64,000 nt of DNA from Mesorhizobium sp. (GTDB lineage Bacteria; Pseudomonadota; Alphaproteobacteria; Rhizobiales; Rhizobiaceae). Position 1 is the stretch's first letter. Each line of letters opens with the position of its first letter. The position numbers were made by a program, and so were the translations under genes. The notes under the pieces were generated by a model. That model was not told where the DNA came from. It made no database searches and saw only the letters and a list, made by a program, of their open reading frames with translations. The DNA is taken from positions 1-64,000 of the forward strand of contig NZ_SUHQ01000024.1 in assembly GCF_004962245.1 (NCBI RefSeq), in the 5' to 3' direction. Positions 42,815 to 52,134 of the stretch are shown here, piece by piece.

Positions 42815-43522
42815 CTAGGAAATCGGGTGCAACTCGATAGCCAACCAGATCGAGTCCGTGTCCGCATAGTAGCGATGCCACGGATACTCCCACCGGTTCC
42901 TGCCGGCGACGCGGCAGAATGGGTCATGCGTGTAACCAACCGGCATCATGATATCCTCATAGAGCGCGGACGGCTCCCGCTCATGGAATTTCTGCATGCG
43001 ACCGAGGCCATGGATCTGGGTATGCACCTCGAGGAAAGGGTGCTCATTGTGGATGAAGCAGTCGGTTTCTCCCGGCGACCACCAAAGGTTCAGCTTCAGC
43101 TCGAACTCCTGATTTGCCGCGACGGTGGGGTTTTCGTTGGTAAAGGCGAGAGGATTGGTCGTCACGGTGCCGATCGTGTCCTGCGCTGAGATGTAGAGTG
43201 GCGTGTCGCGCGGAAAGCTCTTGATCCGGTTGCCGAGCCAGTCCCAGCCGCGAAGGGCGACACCGCCGAGGTTGGTGGTCTTGTTCATCTTCAGCACTGC
43301 CGCACGCTCTGCGCTGACGATCTTCGCCCCCTTCAGCGCGGTCGACTTCCAGGCCGGCACGATGCCGGGCACGGCCGATCCCGACGTCACCATCGGCTTT
43401 GGCGAAAGGTTGACGACCACGCCGTCCTCGACGGCGAAGTCGCGCACATTGTCGACCAATGACGCCGAGATGAAATCATCGGCAAAAGCCAGATTGCGAC
43501 GCGCGTTCTCTTGGTAAGCCAT
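42815..43522 (-). CDS. Conserved-looking protein of unknown function, cupin-like histidines
   Basis: A 235-residue protein from the ATG at 43522 (MAYQENARRNL). The C-terminal half is rich in His and aromatic residues with possible metal ligands (CFIHNEHPFLEVHTQIHGLG ... GYTHDPFC ... YPWHRYYADTDSIWLAIELH), reminiscent of cupin-type double-stranded beta-helix sugar or keto-acid binding proteins. I cannot assign a family. No signal peptide. It stands between the small membrane protein and an MFS transporter on the same strand. Confidence 0.6.
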   Translation of the reverse strand: MAYQENARRNLAFADDFISASLVDNVRDFAVEDGVVVNLSPKPMVTSGSAVPGIVPAWKSTALKGAKIVSAERAAVLKMNKTTNLGGVALRGWDWLGNRIKSFPRDTPLYISAQDTIGTVTTNPLAFTNENPTVAANQEFELKLNLWWSPGETDCFIHNEHPFLEVHTQIHGLGRMQKFHEREPSALYEDIMMPVGYTHDPFCRVAGRNRWEYPWHRYYADTDSIWLAIELHPIS

Positions 43523-43624
43523 CGGTATCCTAATTCCATTCGTCCAACTCTGGCGGATGGAACCACGCTCCTGATCGCTGTTCAATTTCGCGGCAAGTGT
43601 ATTACTGGCGCATAAGTAAGCAAA

Positions 43625-44803
43625 TTATGCGCCAGTTTGCGTCAAGACCTTATATGGACGGGTCGCGCCGGCACCCAGTGTGATGACGACAAAGGCGGCG
43701 AACACCACCCACAGGCTGGCGCGCAGCGAGGTGGCCTGGGCCAGCATGCCGATAAAGGCCGGGCCGACGAGCAGGCCAGCATAGCCGAGCGTGGCGACGA
43801 GCGACATCGCCGAGCCCGCCGCGTGGCCGCCGATCCGTCCAGCTGCGGCAAACAGTAATGGCACCACATTGGCGATGCCGAAACCGCACAAGATGAGCGC
43901 CAGGAAGATGACCGGCACCGTCGAGATGCCAAGGATCACCGCCAGCGCAAGAGCGCTTGCCGCGGCGCCGAGCCGCAACAGCCGTGCCGGCCCGAACGTA
44001 TTGGCCATCGCGTCGCCGACCATGCGACCGACCGCCATCATGCCGGCAAAGACCGCGAAGCCGAAGGCTCCCGCGCTCTCCGACGCACCGGCATTGCCGA
44101 CCAGATAGACGGCTGTCCAGTCCATCAGCGCCCCTTCCGAAAACAGCGCCAGGAACGCAATCACACCGACGAGCAACAGCCGCCGCCGCTGGACAGGGTC
44201 AAGCCGCGCCGAGCCTTCGTTCGAACTCATGCGGACTGATGTGTGCGGTTCGCTCAGCCAACAGCCGGCTGTGCCGAACAGGATCACGCCCATTCCGGTG
44301 ACGCCGAGGCACGCCTGCACATTGCCACCGGCAGATAGAATCAACCCACAGACGCCCGCGCCCCCCAGATTGCCGACGCTGAACAATGCGTGGAATGACG
44401 ACATGATATGGCGGCCGACGCGTCGCTCCAGGAAGGCGGCGTCCGTATTCATCAACACGTCGAGCGCTCCGAACGAGGCGCCCGCGAAGGTGACGACGAG
44501 CCCCAATGACGTCACGCTCGGCGCATGCGGTGCAACGATCAACGCCAGCCCGAAGCCGGTACAGGCGACCAGGCTTAGGGTGCGCGTGCCGAACCGCGGC
44601 ATCAGCCGGCCGACATTGGTCATGGTCAGGATGGCGCCGGCCGCGAAGCAGAGTAGCACGAAGCCCAGCGTGCCCTTGTCGATCTGCAGTCCCGCACTGA
44701 TGGAAGGCAGGCTGGCGGCCCACGCGCCGATACCAATGCCGCCTGCAAGAAAAACCATGAAGGAGGCCAGGCGTGACGGCGGCTTTTTCTCGGCGGCAAT
44801 CAT
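43625..44803 (-). CDS. MFS transporter, YbjJ/FucP-like
   Basis: A 392-residue major facilitator with about 12 hydrophobic segments. It opens with LASFMVFLAGGIGIGAWAASLPSI and the loop GRLMPRFGTR, as in the YbjJ-like branch of fucose/sugar MFS proteins. The ATG at 44803 is preferred, as the in-frame upstream stretch is not hydrophobic or conserved-looking. It may export or import a metabolite of the adjacent clusters. Confidence 0.85.
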   Translation of the reverse strand: MIAAEKKPPSRLASFMVFLAGGIGIGAWAASLPSISAGLQIDKGTLGFVLLCFAAGAILTMTNVGRLMPRFGTRTLSLVACTGFGLALIVAPHAPSVTSLGLVVTFAGASFGALDVLMNTDAAFLERRVGRHIMSSFHALFSVGNLGGAGVCGLILSAGGNVQACLGVTGMGVILFGTAGCWLSEPHTSVRMSSNEGSARLDPVQRRRLLLVGVIAFLALFSEGALMDWTAVYLVGNAGASESAGAFGFAVFAGMMAVGRMVGDAMANTFGPARLLRLGAAASALALAVILGISTVPVIFLALILCGFGIANVVPLLFAAAGRIGGHAAGSAMSLVATLGYAGLLVGPAFIGMLAQATSLRASLWVVFAAFVVITLGAGATRPYKVLTQTGA

Positions 44804-44926
44804 TTGAATCCTGCTTGCCGGCGGGCCGGCCGGTTGTTGGCGGCATGGTCTGCGGATGAGAGGCTGGCCGGTCGGTAGACGCAACTGCGTGGGGCATCGA
44901 TCATCACCCCTCGCCCGGATCTAGGC

Positions 44927-46015
44927 CTACTCGTGACGTTTGACGGCAGCCGCCCTGCCGGTCGAGGCAGCCTTTCCCACGGCTTCAGCGCCAGCGAGCG
45001 CCGCCAGCCCGTCGCGTCCCGTGGCGCGGGGGCTGCCAGTCCCGGCGATGGCACCCAGGAATTGCTCGACCGTATCCGCGTAGAGATCGTTGGCGCGCAG
45101 CGGGATCGATTCGTTGCGCCCATTCACCCGCCGCATCAGCGTTCCCGTGGAACGCTGCGCCAGTGTGCCGGCCGCGATCAGCGCCCCTTCCGAGCCCAGC
45201 GCCACGACCTGGCTTTCCACGTCGGGCGTGACGAAGCTCTCGTGCACCTGAACGAAGGTGCCACCGCTCATCTTCAGGGCGTACATCGCATGATCGTGGA
45301 CGGTGTTGGAACCGAGCGCCACGCCTGCGCCCAACGCGACCGCCGTCACCGGCGTCTGCTCCAACAGGAACGAAGCCAGGTCAATGTCGTGGACACTGAG
45401 ATCAAGGTAGATGCCGCCCTCGGCCGCGTCCTTGATCCGCCACGATTGCAGAACGGGTCTGAGATAGCCGGCATGGACGATCATCAGCGAGCGGACGGCG
45501 CCTATCTCGCCGGCCGCGATCATCCGCTGCATCGTCTGGTGCACCGGTGACGACCGCAGATGGTGGTTGACGGCAAGCACCACGCCGGCCTTCTCGCAGG
45601 CACGCACCATCTTCAGGGCATCTGTCGAGCGGGTGGCCAGCGGTTTGTCGCACAGCACATGTTTGCCGGCTGCCGCGGCGGCCAGCACCTGATGCCGGTG
45701 TTGCGTGTTGGTTGAGCTGATGTAGACCGCGCCGATTCGCCGGTCGGCGAGCAGCGCGTCGAGATCGGAGCACGAGTCGGGAATGTCGAGATCGCGCGCG
45801 AAGCCGGCGGCGCGCGCGCCGTCATGGCTCATCACGCTAAGCGGCCGGCCGCCGCTGCGGCGGATCGCGTCGACCATGTATTCACGCGCGATGGTGCTGG
45901 CGCCGATGAGACCCCAGCCGAAGCCGTCGAGGGACTCGATGGCGACCGTCGGGGCGCGCGGCCTGGCCGGGGCCAAACCGGCATGGATGGAGTTCTTCGC
46001 TCTGCGCAGGGCCAT
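44927..46015 (-). CDS. Gfo/Idh/MocA family dehydrogenase 1
   Basis: A 362-residue NAD(P)-dependent sugar/inositol-type dehydrogenase. The Rossmann motif reads WGLIGASTIAREY and the cofactor-binding EKP-type signature is CDKPLATRS; a His in YLDLSVHDIDL is the likely catalytic residue. It follows the second dehydrogenase by 14 bases and ends the minus-strand operon that starts at 51963. An N-terminal stretch of about 30 residues before the Rossmann strand is unusual. Confidence 0.85.
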   Translation of the reverse strand: MALRRAKNSIHAGLAPARPRAPTVAIESLDGFGWGLIGASTIAREYMVDAIRRSGGRPLSVMSHDGARAAGFARDLDIPDSCSDLDALLADRRIGAVYISSTNTQHRHQVLAAAAAGKHVLCDKPLATRSTDALKMVRACEKAGVVLAVNHHLRSSPVHQTMQRMIAAGEIGAVRSLMIVHAGYLRPVLQSWRIKDAAEGGIYLDLSVHDIDLASFLLEQTPVTAVALGAGVALGSNTVHDHAMYALKMSGGTFVQVHESFVTPDVESQVVALGSEGALIAAGTLAQRSTGTLMRRVNGRNESIPLRANDLYADTVEQFLGAIAGTGSPRATGRDGLAALAGAEAVGKAASTGRAAAVKRHE

Positions 46016-46029
46016 CGGAACACTTCCAG

Positions 46030-47196
46030 TCAGTCGATCGAGACCCATTGGCGAAGCCGCGAGGAATCGAGACAGGCGTCGACGATCTGGGTGATGTGGT
46101 GGCCGCTCTCGAAGGTCGGCCACATCTGCTCGCCGGTGACGATGGAGCGCACCACCTCGGCGATCTCGATCTGCTTGGATTCATTGTAGCCGAGCGCGAA
46201 GTTCGCGATGGGCAGGAACGCGGCATAGGTGGCGTTCTCCGGCCCGACGTCGATCTCGCGAAAACCCCTTCGGCCGACGCGGTCGTCGTTGGTGTAGAAG
46301 CGCAGGCGGTTTACCTCGTCATAGTCGTAGGCGATGCTGCCCCTGGTGCCGTAGATCTCATAGGTCTGCTTGAACTTGCGGCCGGTCGCGACACGGCTGA
46401 AATCGACGATGCCCATCGCGCCGTTCTTGAAACGGCAGAGCAGGTTCGTGGCGTCGGTGTTGGTCACTTCGGCCATGTCCTCATTGCCGGTGAGCGCGGC
46501 GCCGCTGCCATAGTTGAACCCGGCGACGACGGGGCGCTTGTGCGTGACGATCGCGCAATCGGCGATCAGTTCGGACACGCGCCCGACCAGCCGCTCCATG
46601 AAAGAAAAGACGTGGCTGCCGGTATCGCCGACGATGCCCGTCGGCGCGAGCTTACCGTCCGCGCGCCACATGAAGGGTGCGTTCGGATCGCCCAGCACAT
46701 CGACATGCTGGCACGCCCTGAACAGCTTGATGTCACCGATCTCGCCGGAATCGATGATGTCCTTGGCAACGTCGTGGATCGGGTTGCGCGGGAACGCGTG
46801 GCCGACGCGTGTGATGACACCCTTCTCAGCCGCGATGTCGGCGAGCTCGCGCGCCTCGGTCGCTGAGTTGGCAAGCGGCTTTTCGCAATAGACATGCTTT
46901 CCCTGGAGAAGCGCCGATTTGGCGACCTCGTGGTGCAGACTGTCGGGAAGGCAGATATCGACCAACTCCACTGACGGATCGGCCACCGCTGCGCGCCAGT
47001 CGGTCGACAGTTTCGCATTCGGGACCAGCTTGCCGGCCTTCTTCAGCGCCTGCTCGCTTCCGTCGACCAGCCAGGCAATTTCGGCCGTGCCTTTGTCCGA
47101 GCCAAAGATGAACGGTATGTTCTGGTAGGACATTGTGTGGACCTTGCCCATCCAGCCGCAGGCGCCCAGAACGGCCACTTTCACGGATCTAGTCAT
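46030..47196 (-). CDS. Gfo/Idh/MocA family dehydrogenase 2
   Basis: A 388-residue oxidoreductase: VAVLGACGWMGKVH nucleotide-binding start, CEKPLANSA signature at about 100-108 and GDTGSHVFSFMERL with the catalytic-type His. Such enzymes oxidise inositols, amino-sugars or sugar derivatives. Its ATG overlaps the stop of the GMC gene (ATGA), so the two are translationally coupled. Confidence 0.9.
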   Translation of the reverse strand: MTRSVKVAVLGACGWMGKVHTMSYQNIPFIFGSDKGTAEIAWLVDGSEQALKKAGKLVPNAKLSTDWRAAVADPSVELVDICLPDSLHHEVAKSALLQGKHVYCEKPLANSATEARELADIAAEKGVITRVGHAFPRNPIHDVAKDIIDSGEIGDIKLFRACQHVDVLGDPNAPFMWRADGKLAPTGIVGDTGSHVFSFMERLVGRVSELIADCAIVTHKRPVVAGFNYGSGAALTGNEDMAEVTNTDATNLLCRFKNGAMGIVDFSRVATGRKFKQTYEIYGTRGSIAYDYDEVNRLRFYTNDDRVGRRGFREIDVGPENATYAAFLPIANFALGYNESKQIEIAEVVRSIVTGEQMWPTFESGHHITQIVDACLDSSRLRQWVSID

Positions 47197-48725
47197 CGGT
47201 CCTCCTGTGCATTCGATTGCTGGACCAGCTCGGCGCGCAGCTTCGATGCAGCGCGCAGTGTTACGGCGACGATGGTCAGCGCCGGATTCACCGCGGCCGA
47301 GGTCGGCAGTACGCTTGCGTCCATGATGTAAAGATTCTCGACGTCATGCGATCGGCAATGCGTATCCACGACCGAGGTCGCTCCATCAGTGCCCATCTTG
47401 GCTGTGCCGCACTGATGCGACGGCGTACGACGATCGAAAGCGCGCGAAAGCACGATCGGAAAGCCGGCCGCCTTGAACACACCGCGCACCCGCTCGACCA
47501 GCGTCCTATGACCGAGCATGTTGGAGCGCTGCCAGTCGAGCACGATCGCCGACCCGTCGACCATGACCCGGCTTTCCGGATTGGGCAGGTCCTCGCTCAT
47601 AACGTACCAGTCGAAGGAATAGCGGGCGATCAGCCCCGTAACGAACTCAGGCACGCTGGGCATGTTGGCCTTGAAGATCGGCCCCGATATCTTGCCGAGC
47701 AGTTGCACGTTGCCGAGTGGAAACCCGGTCTTGGTGTCGTGCAGATAGAAGTCGTTGAAGCCGAAGGTCTTGGAATGGACCGCGGTGTTGCGCAAGCGCG
47801 GATCGAGCGTGATCATCGCGGAGCAATTGTGGTTCATGAAGTTGCGGCCGACTTGGTCGGAGCCGTTGGCGAGACCGTTCGGATGCGGCCCGTTCGCCGA
47901 GCGCAGCAGGAGCGCTGCGGAATTGACCGCACCTGCCGCCAGGATGAAGCTGTTGGCGCGCACCGGCACGTCCTGTCCCTTGTGACGGATCATTGCTTGC
48001 GTGATCGTCTTGCCCGAGGCGTCCGTGTCGAGGCGTAGCACCTCCGCGCCGGTCAAGAGCTCGACATTGTCGTGCGCGAGTGCCGCTGCGAGCGGACCGG
48101 TCTCCGCATCAATCTTCCCGGTGAAGGTGTCGGGAAAGGCATCCCATGGCGTCGGCGCGCGCTTCAGCCACGCGACATGATCGATCGCGATCGGCAGCGA
48201 ACTCGTATGGATGCCGATCTTCTTCAGCCGCTGCCGGGCCTTGCCGATCGAGGGCTCGTCCGGAACGGCCGGAAAATCGTAGCGGGTTGAATGCGGCGGT
48301 TCCGTCGGATCGTCGCCCAGTTCGCCGCGGACGCAAAACAGCCGCTCGGCCTGGCCATACCACGGCTCGATCTCGTCATAAGAAAACGGCCAACCGGGCG
48401 TCGAGCCCTCCATGTGCTGCTGTGGGGCGAAATCCTCCGCGCGGTTGCGGTACATGATCGCGCCATAGAATTTTGAATTGCCGCCGACATTGTAGAAATT
48501 GCCGGGGCTGAACGGCGTCCGCGTGCCGTCGAGCCAGGACTCCTTGGTGCGGAAATGTTTGCGCTGAAAGATTGCGCGCTCGTCGCGCGTCTCGGGCGTA
48601 TCCTGAAGTAGCTCGCCGCGTTCGAGGATAAGGATCCGCGCGCCCGTATCGGCAAGCACGGAAGCAGCCGTCGCGCCGCCGATGCCCGATCCGATGATGA
48701 CGATGTCGGCGGAGAGTTCCGTCAC
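47193..48725 (-). CDS. GMC-family FAD oxidoreductase, second
   Basis: A 510-residue flavoprotein. A GTG at 48725 is taken as start because VIIGSGIGGATAA follows within 10 residues. NVGGNSKFYGA and the C-terminal HQCGTAKMG motif with conserved His match the GMC C-terminal catalytic region. It belongs to the operon TPP enzyme, HisD-like, GMC, Gfo 2, Gfo 1. It probably oxidises a polyol; no small subunit or signal peptide accompanies it. Confidence 0.87.
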   Translation of the reverse strand: MTELSADIVIIGSGIGGATAASVLADTGARILILERGELLQDTPETRDERAIFQRKHFRTKESWLDGTRTPFSPGNFYNVGGNSKFYGAIMYRNRAEDFAPQQHMEGSTPGWPFSYDEIEPWYGQAERLFCVRGELGDDPTEPPHSTRYDFPAVPDEPSIGKARQRLKKIGIHTSSLPIAIDHVAWLKRAPTPWDAFPDTFTGKIDAETGPLAAALAHDNVELLTGAEVLRLDTDASGKTITQAMIRHKGQDVPVRANSFILAAGAVNSAALLLRSANGPHPNGLANGSDQVGRNFMNHNCSAMITLDPRLRNTAVHSKTFGFNDFYLHDTKTGFPLGNVQLLGKISGPIFKANMPSVPEFVTGLIARYSFDWYVMSEDLPNPESRVMVDGSAIVLDWQRSNMLGHRTLVERVRGVFKAAGFPIVLSRAFDRRTPSHQCGTAKMGTDGATSVVDTHCRSHDVENLYIMDASVLPTSAAVNPALTIVAVTLRAASKLRAELVQQSNAQEDR

Positions 48726-48759
48726 TGCGTATGCCTCGTGGGTGCTCGCCGCATGCTGG

Positions 48760-50070
48760 TCACGCCGCCTCGACCGCCTGCCCATAGCCGACATTCTTGC
48801 GCGCGAAGCGGCGTACCCGCACATTTGCCTGCTCGGCATGGCCGGCGAAGCCTTCCATGATGCAAAGCCGCGAGCAGCGCTCGCCAATCATCGCCGAAGC
48901 CTCGTCAGTCACGATCCTCTGATACGTGCAGGTCTTCAGGAACTTGCCGACCCAGAGGCCGCCCGTATAGCGCGCCGCCGTCTTGGTCGGCAGCGTGTGA
49001 TTGGTGCCAATCACCTTGTCGCCATAAGCCACGGTCGTGCGATGGCCGAGGAACAGCGCGCCGTAATTGGTCATGTTGGCGAGGAAGTAGTCGGGATCGG
49101 CAGTCATCACCTGGACATGCTCGGAAGCCATGCGGTCGGCCTCCTCCACCATCTCTTCCAGCGTATCGCAGACAATCACCTCGCCGCAGTCTTCCCAGGC
49201 CTTGCCGGCAATGGCCGCGGTCGGCAGGATCTTCAGCAATCGCTCGATCTCACGCATGGTGTCGCGGGCGAGCTTTTCGGAATTGGTCAAAAGCACCGCC
49301 GGCGAATTCACGCCGTGCTCGGCCTGACCGAGTAGATCGGTGGCGCACAGTTCACCATCGGCCGTGTCGTCGGCGATGACCAGTGTTTCAGTCGGCCCGG
49401 CGAAAAGGTCGATACCTACCTGACCGAACAGGAGGCGCTTGGCCTCCGCGACATAGGCGTTGCCCGGTCCGGCCAGCATGTCGACCGGCTTGATGGTCTC
49501 GGTGCCATAGGCCATCGCGCCGATCGCCTGGACTCCGCCCATGCAGTAGATCTCGTCGGCGCCGGCAAGATGCTGGGCGGCGACGATCAGCGGCGCTGGA
49601 CGACCCTTGAAAGGCGGTGCACAGGTGATGACACGCCCGCAACCGGCGACTTTCGCCGTCAAGACCGACATGTGAGCGGAGGCCAGCAGCGGGTACTGCC
49701 CACCAGGGACGTAGCAGCCGACATTCTCGACCGGGATGTGCCGATGGCCAAGGATCACGCCGGGCAACGTCTCGACTTCGATGTCGAGCAGGGAATCGCG
49801 CTGCGCCTGTGCGAAGTTTCGCACCTGGTCCTGCGCGAAGCCGATGTCGTCGCGCTCCTGAGCCGTGAGGCTGTCGACGCACGCCTGGATTTCGGCGTCG
49901 CTCAGCCTGTAGGACGGCCGGTCAAGCCCGTCGAACTTGGTCGACAGTTCCCGTACCGCCGCATCGCCGCGCGCGGCGACATCCGCCAGAAGCGCCTCCA
50001 CAGTCGCCGTCAACGTGGCATCCTGCGAAAATCCGATAGCAGCCTTCGACGATTTCAGCCGTCTGATCAT
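48760..50070 (-). CDS. Histidinol dehydrogenase-family catabolic dehydrogenase
   Basis: A 436-residue HisD-family enzyme with the family motifs ENVGCYVPGGQYPL, AGPGNAYVAEAKR, GPTETLVIAD, the zinc-site GQAEHG and SEHVQVMT containing the catalytic Glu-His. No histidine biosynthetic genes are near, and relatives such as 2,3-dihydroxypropanesulfonate 3-dehydrogenase show that this fold oxidises a range of alcohols to acids in four-electron steps. Between a TPP enzyme and a GMC oxidase it most likely oxidises a small alcohol to its acid. Confidence 0.86.
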   Translation of the reverse strand: MIRRLKSSKAAIGFSQDATLTATVEALLADVAARGDAAVRELSTKFDGLDRPSYRLSDAEIQACVDSLTAQERDDIGFAQDQVRNFAQAQRDSLLDIEVETLPGVILGHRHIPVENVGCYVPGGQYPLLASAHMSVLTAKVAGCGRVITCAPPFKGRPAPLIVAAQHLAGADEIYCMGGVQAIGAMAYGTETIKPVDMLAGPGNAYVAEAKRLLFGQVGIDLFAGPTETLVIADDTADGELCATDLLGQAEHGVNSPAVLLTNSEKLARDTMREIERLLKILPTAAIAGKAWEDCGEVIVCDTLEEMVEEADRMASEHVQVMTADPDYFLANMTNYGALFLGHRTTVAYGDKVIGTNHTLPTKTAARYTGGLWVGKFLKTCTYQRIVTDEASAMIGERCSRLCIMEGFAGHAEQANVRVRRFARKNVGYGQAVEAA

Positions 50071-50160
50071 GTCTGGACCTTTGCCGAGGCGTTTCGTTGC
50101 CCCTTCATTCGAGGGCGAAGCCGGAGCGGCGTCTTTTGGAAAGGCAGCCGCTCTTCGAAC

Positions 50161-51963
50161 TCACATGTGCTGTTCGAGTTCGCGGCCGGCGGCGTACTCC
50201 GCCTGCTCCTTCTCGTAGTAGGCAGGCGACGGGAAATCCCACCAGCCGGTGACGAACGGCCCGGCCGCATCGCGGGAGGTGGTCACCTCGACCAGTGCCG
50301 GCGCGCCGCTATCGAGCGCAGCCTTCAGCGTCTTTTCCAGATCGGCCGAGTCCTCGACCTTCCAGGCCTCCATGCCGAAATTCTTGGCCACTTCGGCAAT
50401 GTTGGCGCTGTAGGGCTCGCCGTTGCCCTTATGGTGGTTGAACTCGCTGCCGACATGGCGCCCCATGAACTTGCGCTGGCCGCCACGGATCGACATGTAG
50501 CCGCGGTTGTTCTGGACCAGGAACACGGCCGGGATATTGTTCATCACAGCCGTGCCCATCTCCGGCAGAGACATCATGAAATCGCCGTCGCCGACCACTG
50601 CAACCACCTGGCGGTCAGGCTGTGCGAGCTTTGCGCCGAGTGCCGCCGGTACCGCCCATCCCATCGGCGAGAACGAACCCGAAGTGAGGTGCGTTCGTGG
50701 TTCATAGACCGGGAACGTCTGCTTGACCGCGCCCTGCGTGTTACCCGACCCGGCCAGGATGATGCCCGAGCGGTCCATCACCTTGCGCAGCGCCCCGAGC
50801 GGCCGCTGCGACGTGAATGGGCTTTCGTTCGAGTCGCGGCGCGGCGCCAGCATCTCTTCCCATTCGGCCTTGGCCTTGCGGATATCGGCATGGAAGCGTT
50901 CTCGCCGGCCGAGCGCGCGGCTCGACTGCTGGTCCGAGATCAACGCCAGCATCGCCTCGAGCGTGGCGCGGGCATCGGCGACGATGCCGACTTCGGTCGG
51001 ATAATTCTTGCCGATTTCATTATGGTCGAGATCGATATGGATAAGCTTGCCGGGCGGAATGGAGAAGGACGCGCCCTTGCGATAGCTCGACGCCGACCAG
51101 TCGGTGAAGCGGCAGCCAACCGACATGACGACATCGGCGCTGGCAGTAATCTGATTGCCGCAGGCCGTGCCGGTCTGACCGACGGCGCCGATCGACAGCG
51201 GATGATCCTCGGGGAAGGCGCCCTTGCCATTCCAGGTCGAGGAGACGGCAGCCCCGACCTTCTCGGCCAGCGCAAGCAGCGCCTCCGAGGCATTGGCGCT
51301 GATTGCGCCACCGCCGGCGACAATGACCGGCCGCTCGGCCGACAACAGCAACGCCGCCGCCCTCTCGACCGCGACCGGATCGGGATAGGCGACGCCGATC
51401 GCCATGCGCGAGGCGAGCGGATGGATGGTGACGTCGGCCGCTTCGGTCTGAAGGTCCATCGGCACTTCCACATGCACCGGCCCGGGGCGGCCCGACAGCA
51501 TTGTGTTGAAGGCGCGGTGCATGATGAAGGGCAGTTCGTCCACACGGCCCGCCTTGTACACGCGCTTTGTCACCTGCTCGGTGATGCGCGGGAACGCATT
51601 CTCCTGCTGGCGCTCCAACTCCTGCATGACGCCATGGCCCTTCATGTGCGTCGCCGGACCGCCGGAAACGTAGAAGGCCGGAATGGAGTCCGTATAGCAG
51701 GTCGCCAGGCCGATGATGGTGTTGGTCGCGCCCGGGCCGATCGAGGTCGAGCACGCCATCGGCTTACCCGAAGCGCGGAAATAGCCGTCGGCCATGTGCA
51801 CGGCGCTCTGCTCGTGCATGACCTGGATGAACGGGATCTGCGAGCCGGACTCCAGAAATGCGTCGAACAATGACCAGATGCCGTGGCCGGGAACGCCGGC
51901 GACATATTCGACGCCGTACTCCTTCAGCGCGCGTGCTACGATTTGTCCGCCCGTCAAATTCAT
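50161..51963 (-). CDS. Thiamine diphosphate-dependent enzyme, acetolactate synthase-like
   Basis: A 600-residue three-domain TPP enzyme. The N-terminal domain has the catalytic Glu51 in HEQSAVHMADGY; the central domain follows; the C-terminal TPP/Mg2+ site is GDGDFMMS ... NNRGYMS. Relatives include acetolactate synthase, glyoxylate carboligase and sulfoacetaldehyde acetyltransferase. The lack of a regulatory small subunit gene and the catabolic operon argue against branched-chain amino acid synthesis. The ATG at 51963 has GAGGTGG five bases upstream. It is the first gene of the minus-strand operon. Confidence 0.85.
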   Translation of the reverse strand: MNLTGGQIVARALKEYGVEYVAGVPGHGIWSLFDAFLESGSQIPFIQVMHEQSAVHMADGYFRASGKPMACSTSIGPGATNTIIGLATCYTDSIPAFYVSGGPATHMKGHGVMQELERQQENAFPRITEQVTKRVYKAGRVDELPFIMHRAFNTMLSGRPGPVHVEVPMDLQTEAADVTIHPLASRMAIGVAYPDPVAVERAAALLLSAERPVIVAGGGAISANASEALLALAEKVGAAVSSTWNGKGAFPEDHPLSIGAVGQTGTACGNQITASADVVMSVGCRFTDWSASSYRKGASFSIPPGKLIHIDLDHNEIGKNYPTEVGIVADARATLEAMLALISDQQSSRALGRRERFHADIRKAKAEWEEMLAPRRDSNESPFTSQRPLGALRKVMDRSGIILAGSGNTQGAVKQTFPVYEPRTHLTSGSFSPMGWAVPAALGAKLAQPDRQVVAVVGDGDFMMSLPEMGTAVMNNIPAVFLVQNNRGYMSIRGGQRKFMGRHVGSEFNHHKGNGEPYSANIAEVAKNFGMEAWKVEDSADLEKTLKAALDSGAPALVEVTTSRDAAGPFVTGWWDFPSPAYYEKEQAEYAAGRELEQHM

Positions 51964-52057
51964 TGGTTCCACCTCGTTTTTCGCGTAGCCGGCGGGTCGA
52001 TGGCTCGGCGCCCGGCAGCAGGATCGAGGCAGAGTTTCAGGAAATAGTCATTGACGC

Positions 52058-52068
52058 ACAATTTCGCA
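52058..52068. promoter_or_regulatory. Repeated promoter element TGCGAAATTGT (site 1, reverse orientation)
   Basis: The plus strand reads ACAATTTCGCA, embedded in TGACGCACAATTTCGCA, in the 171-base divergent gap between the TPP operon and the XRE regulator. The companion sequence TGACGCACA (52052-52060) recurs at 57035, and CGCAACAT (52095-52102) recurs at 54015. This is a candidate site for the adjacent regulator. Confidence 0.55.
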
Positions 52069-52134
52069 GACACTTGAATATTGACGCGATATGACGCAAC
52101 ATATGCGACATGTGACTTAAAGCGGGCGAAGTCG

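Noticed and set aside
48760..50070. Annotation as histidine biosynthesis gene hisD
   Set aside because: No other histidine gene is near and the operon is catabolic, so the symbol would mislead.
50124..50153. 7-bp inverted repeat GAGCGGC / GCCGCTC between the TPP and HisD-like genes
   Set aside because: Short stem with a 16-base loop and no T-run; too weak to call a terminator.
49570..51873. Very long plus-strand frame opposite the TPP and HisD-like genes
   Set aside because: Arg/His/Asp-rich low-complexity translation typical of antisense frames; the opposite strand encodes two complete enzymes.
50161..51963. Annotation as biosynthetic acetolactate synthase ilvB
   Set aside because: No regulatory small subunit gene and no branched-chain amino acid genes; the TPP family has many catabolic members.
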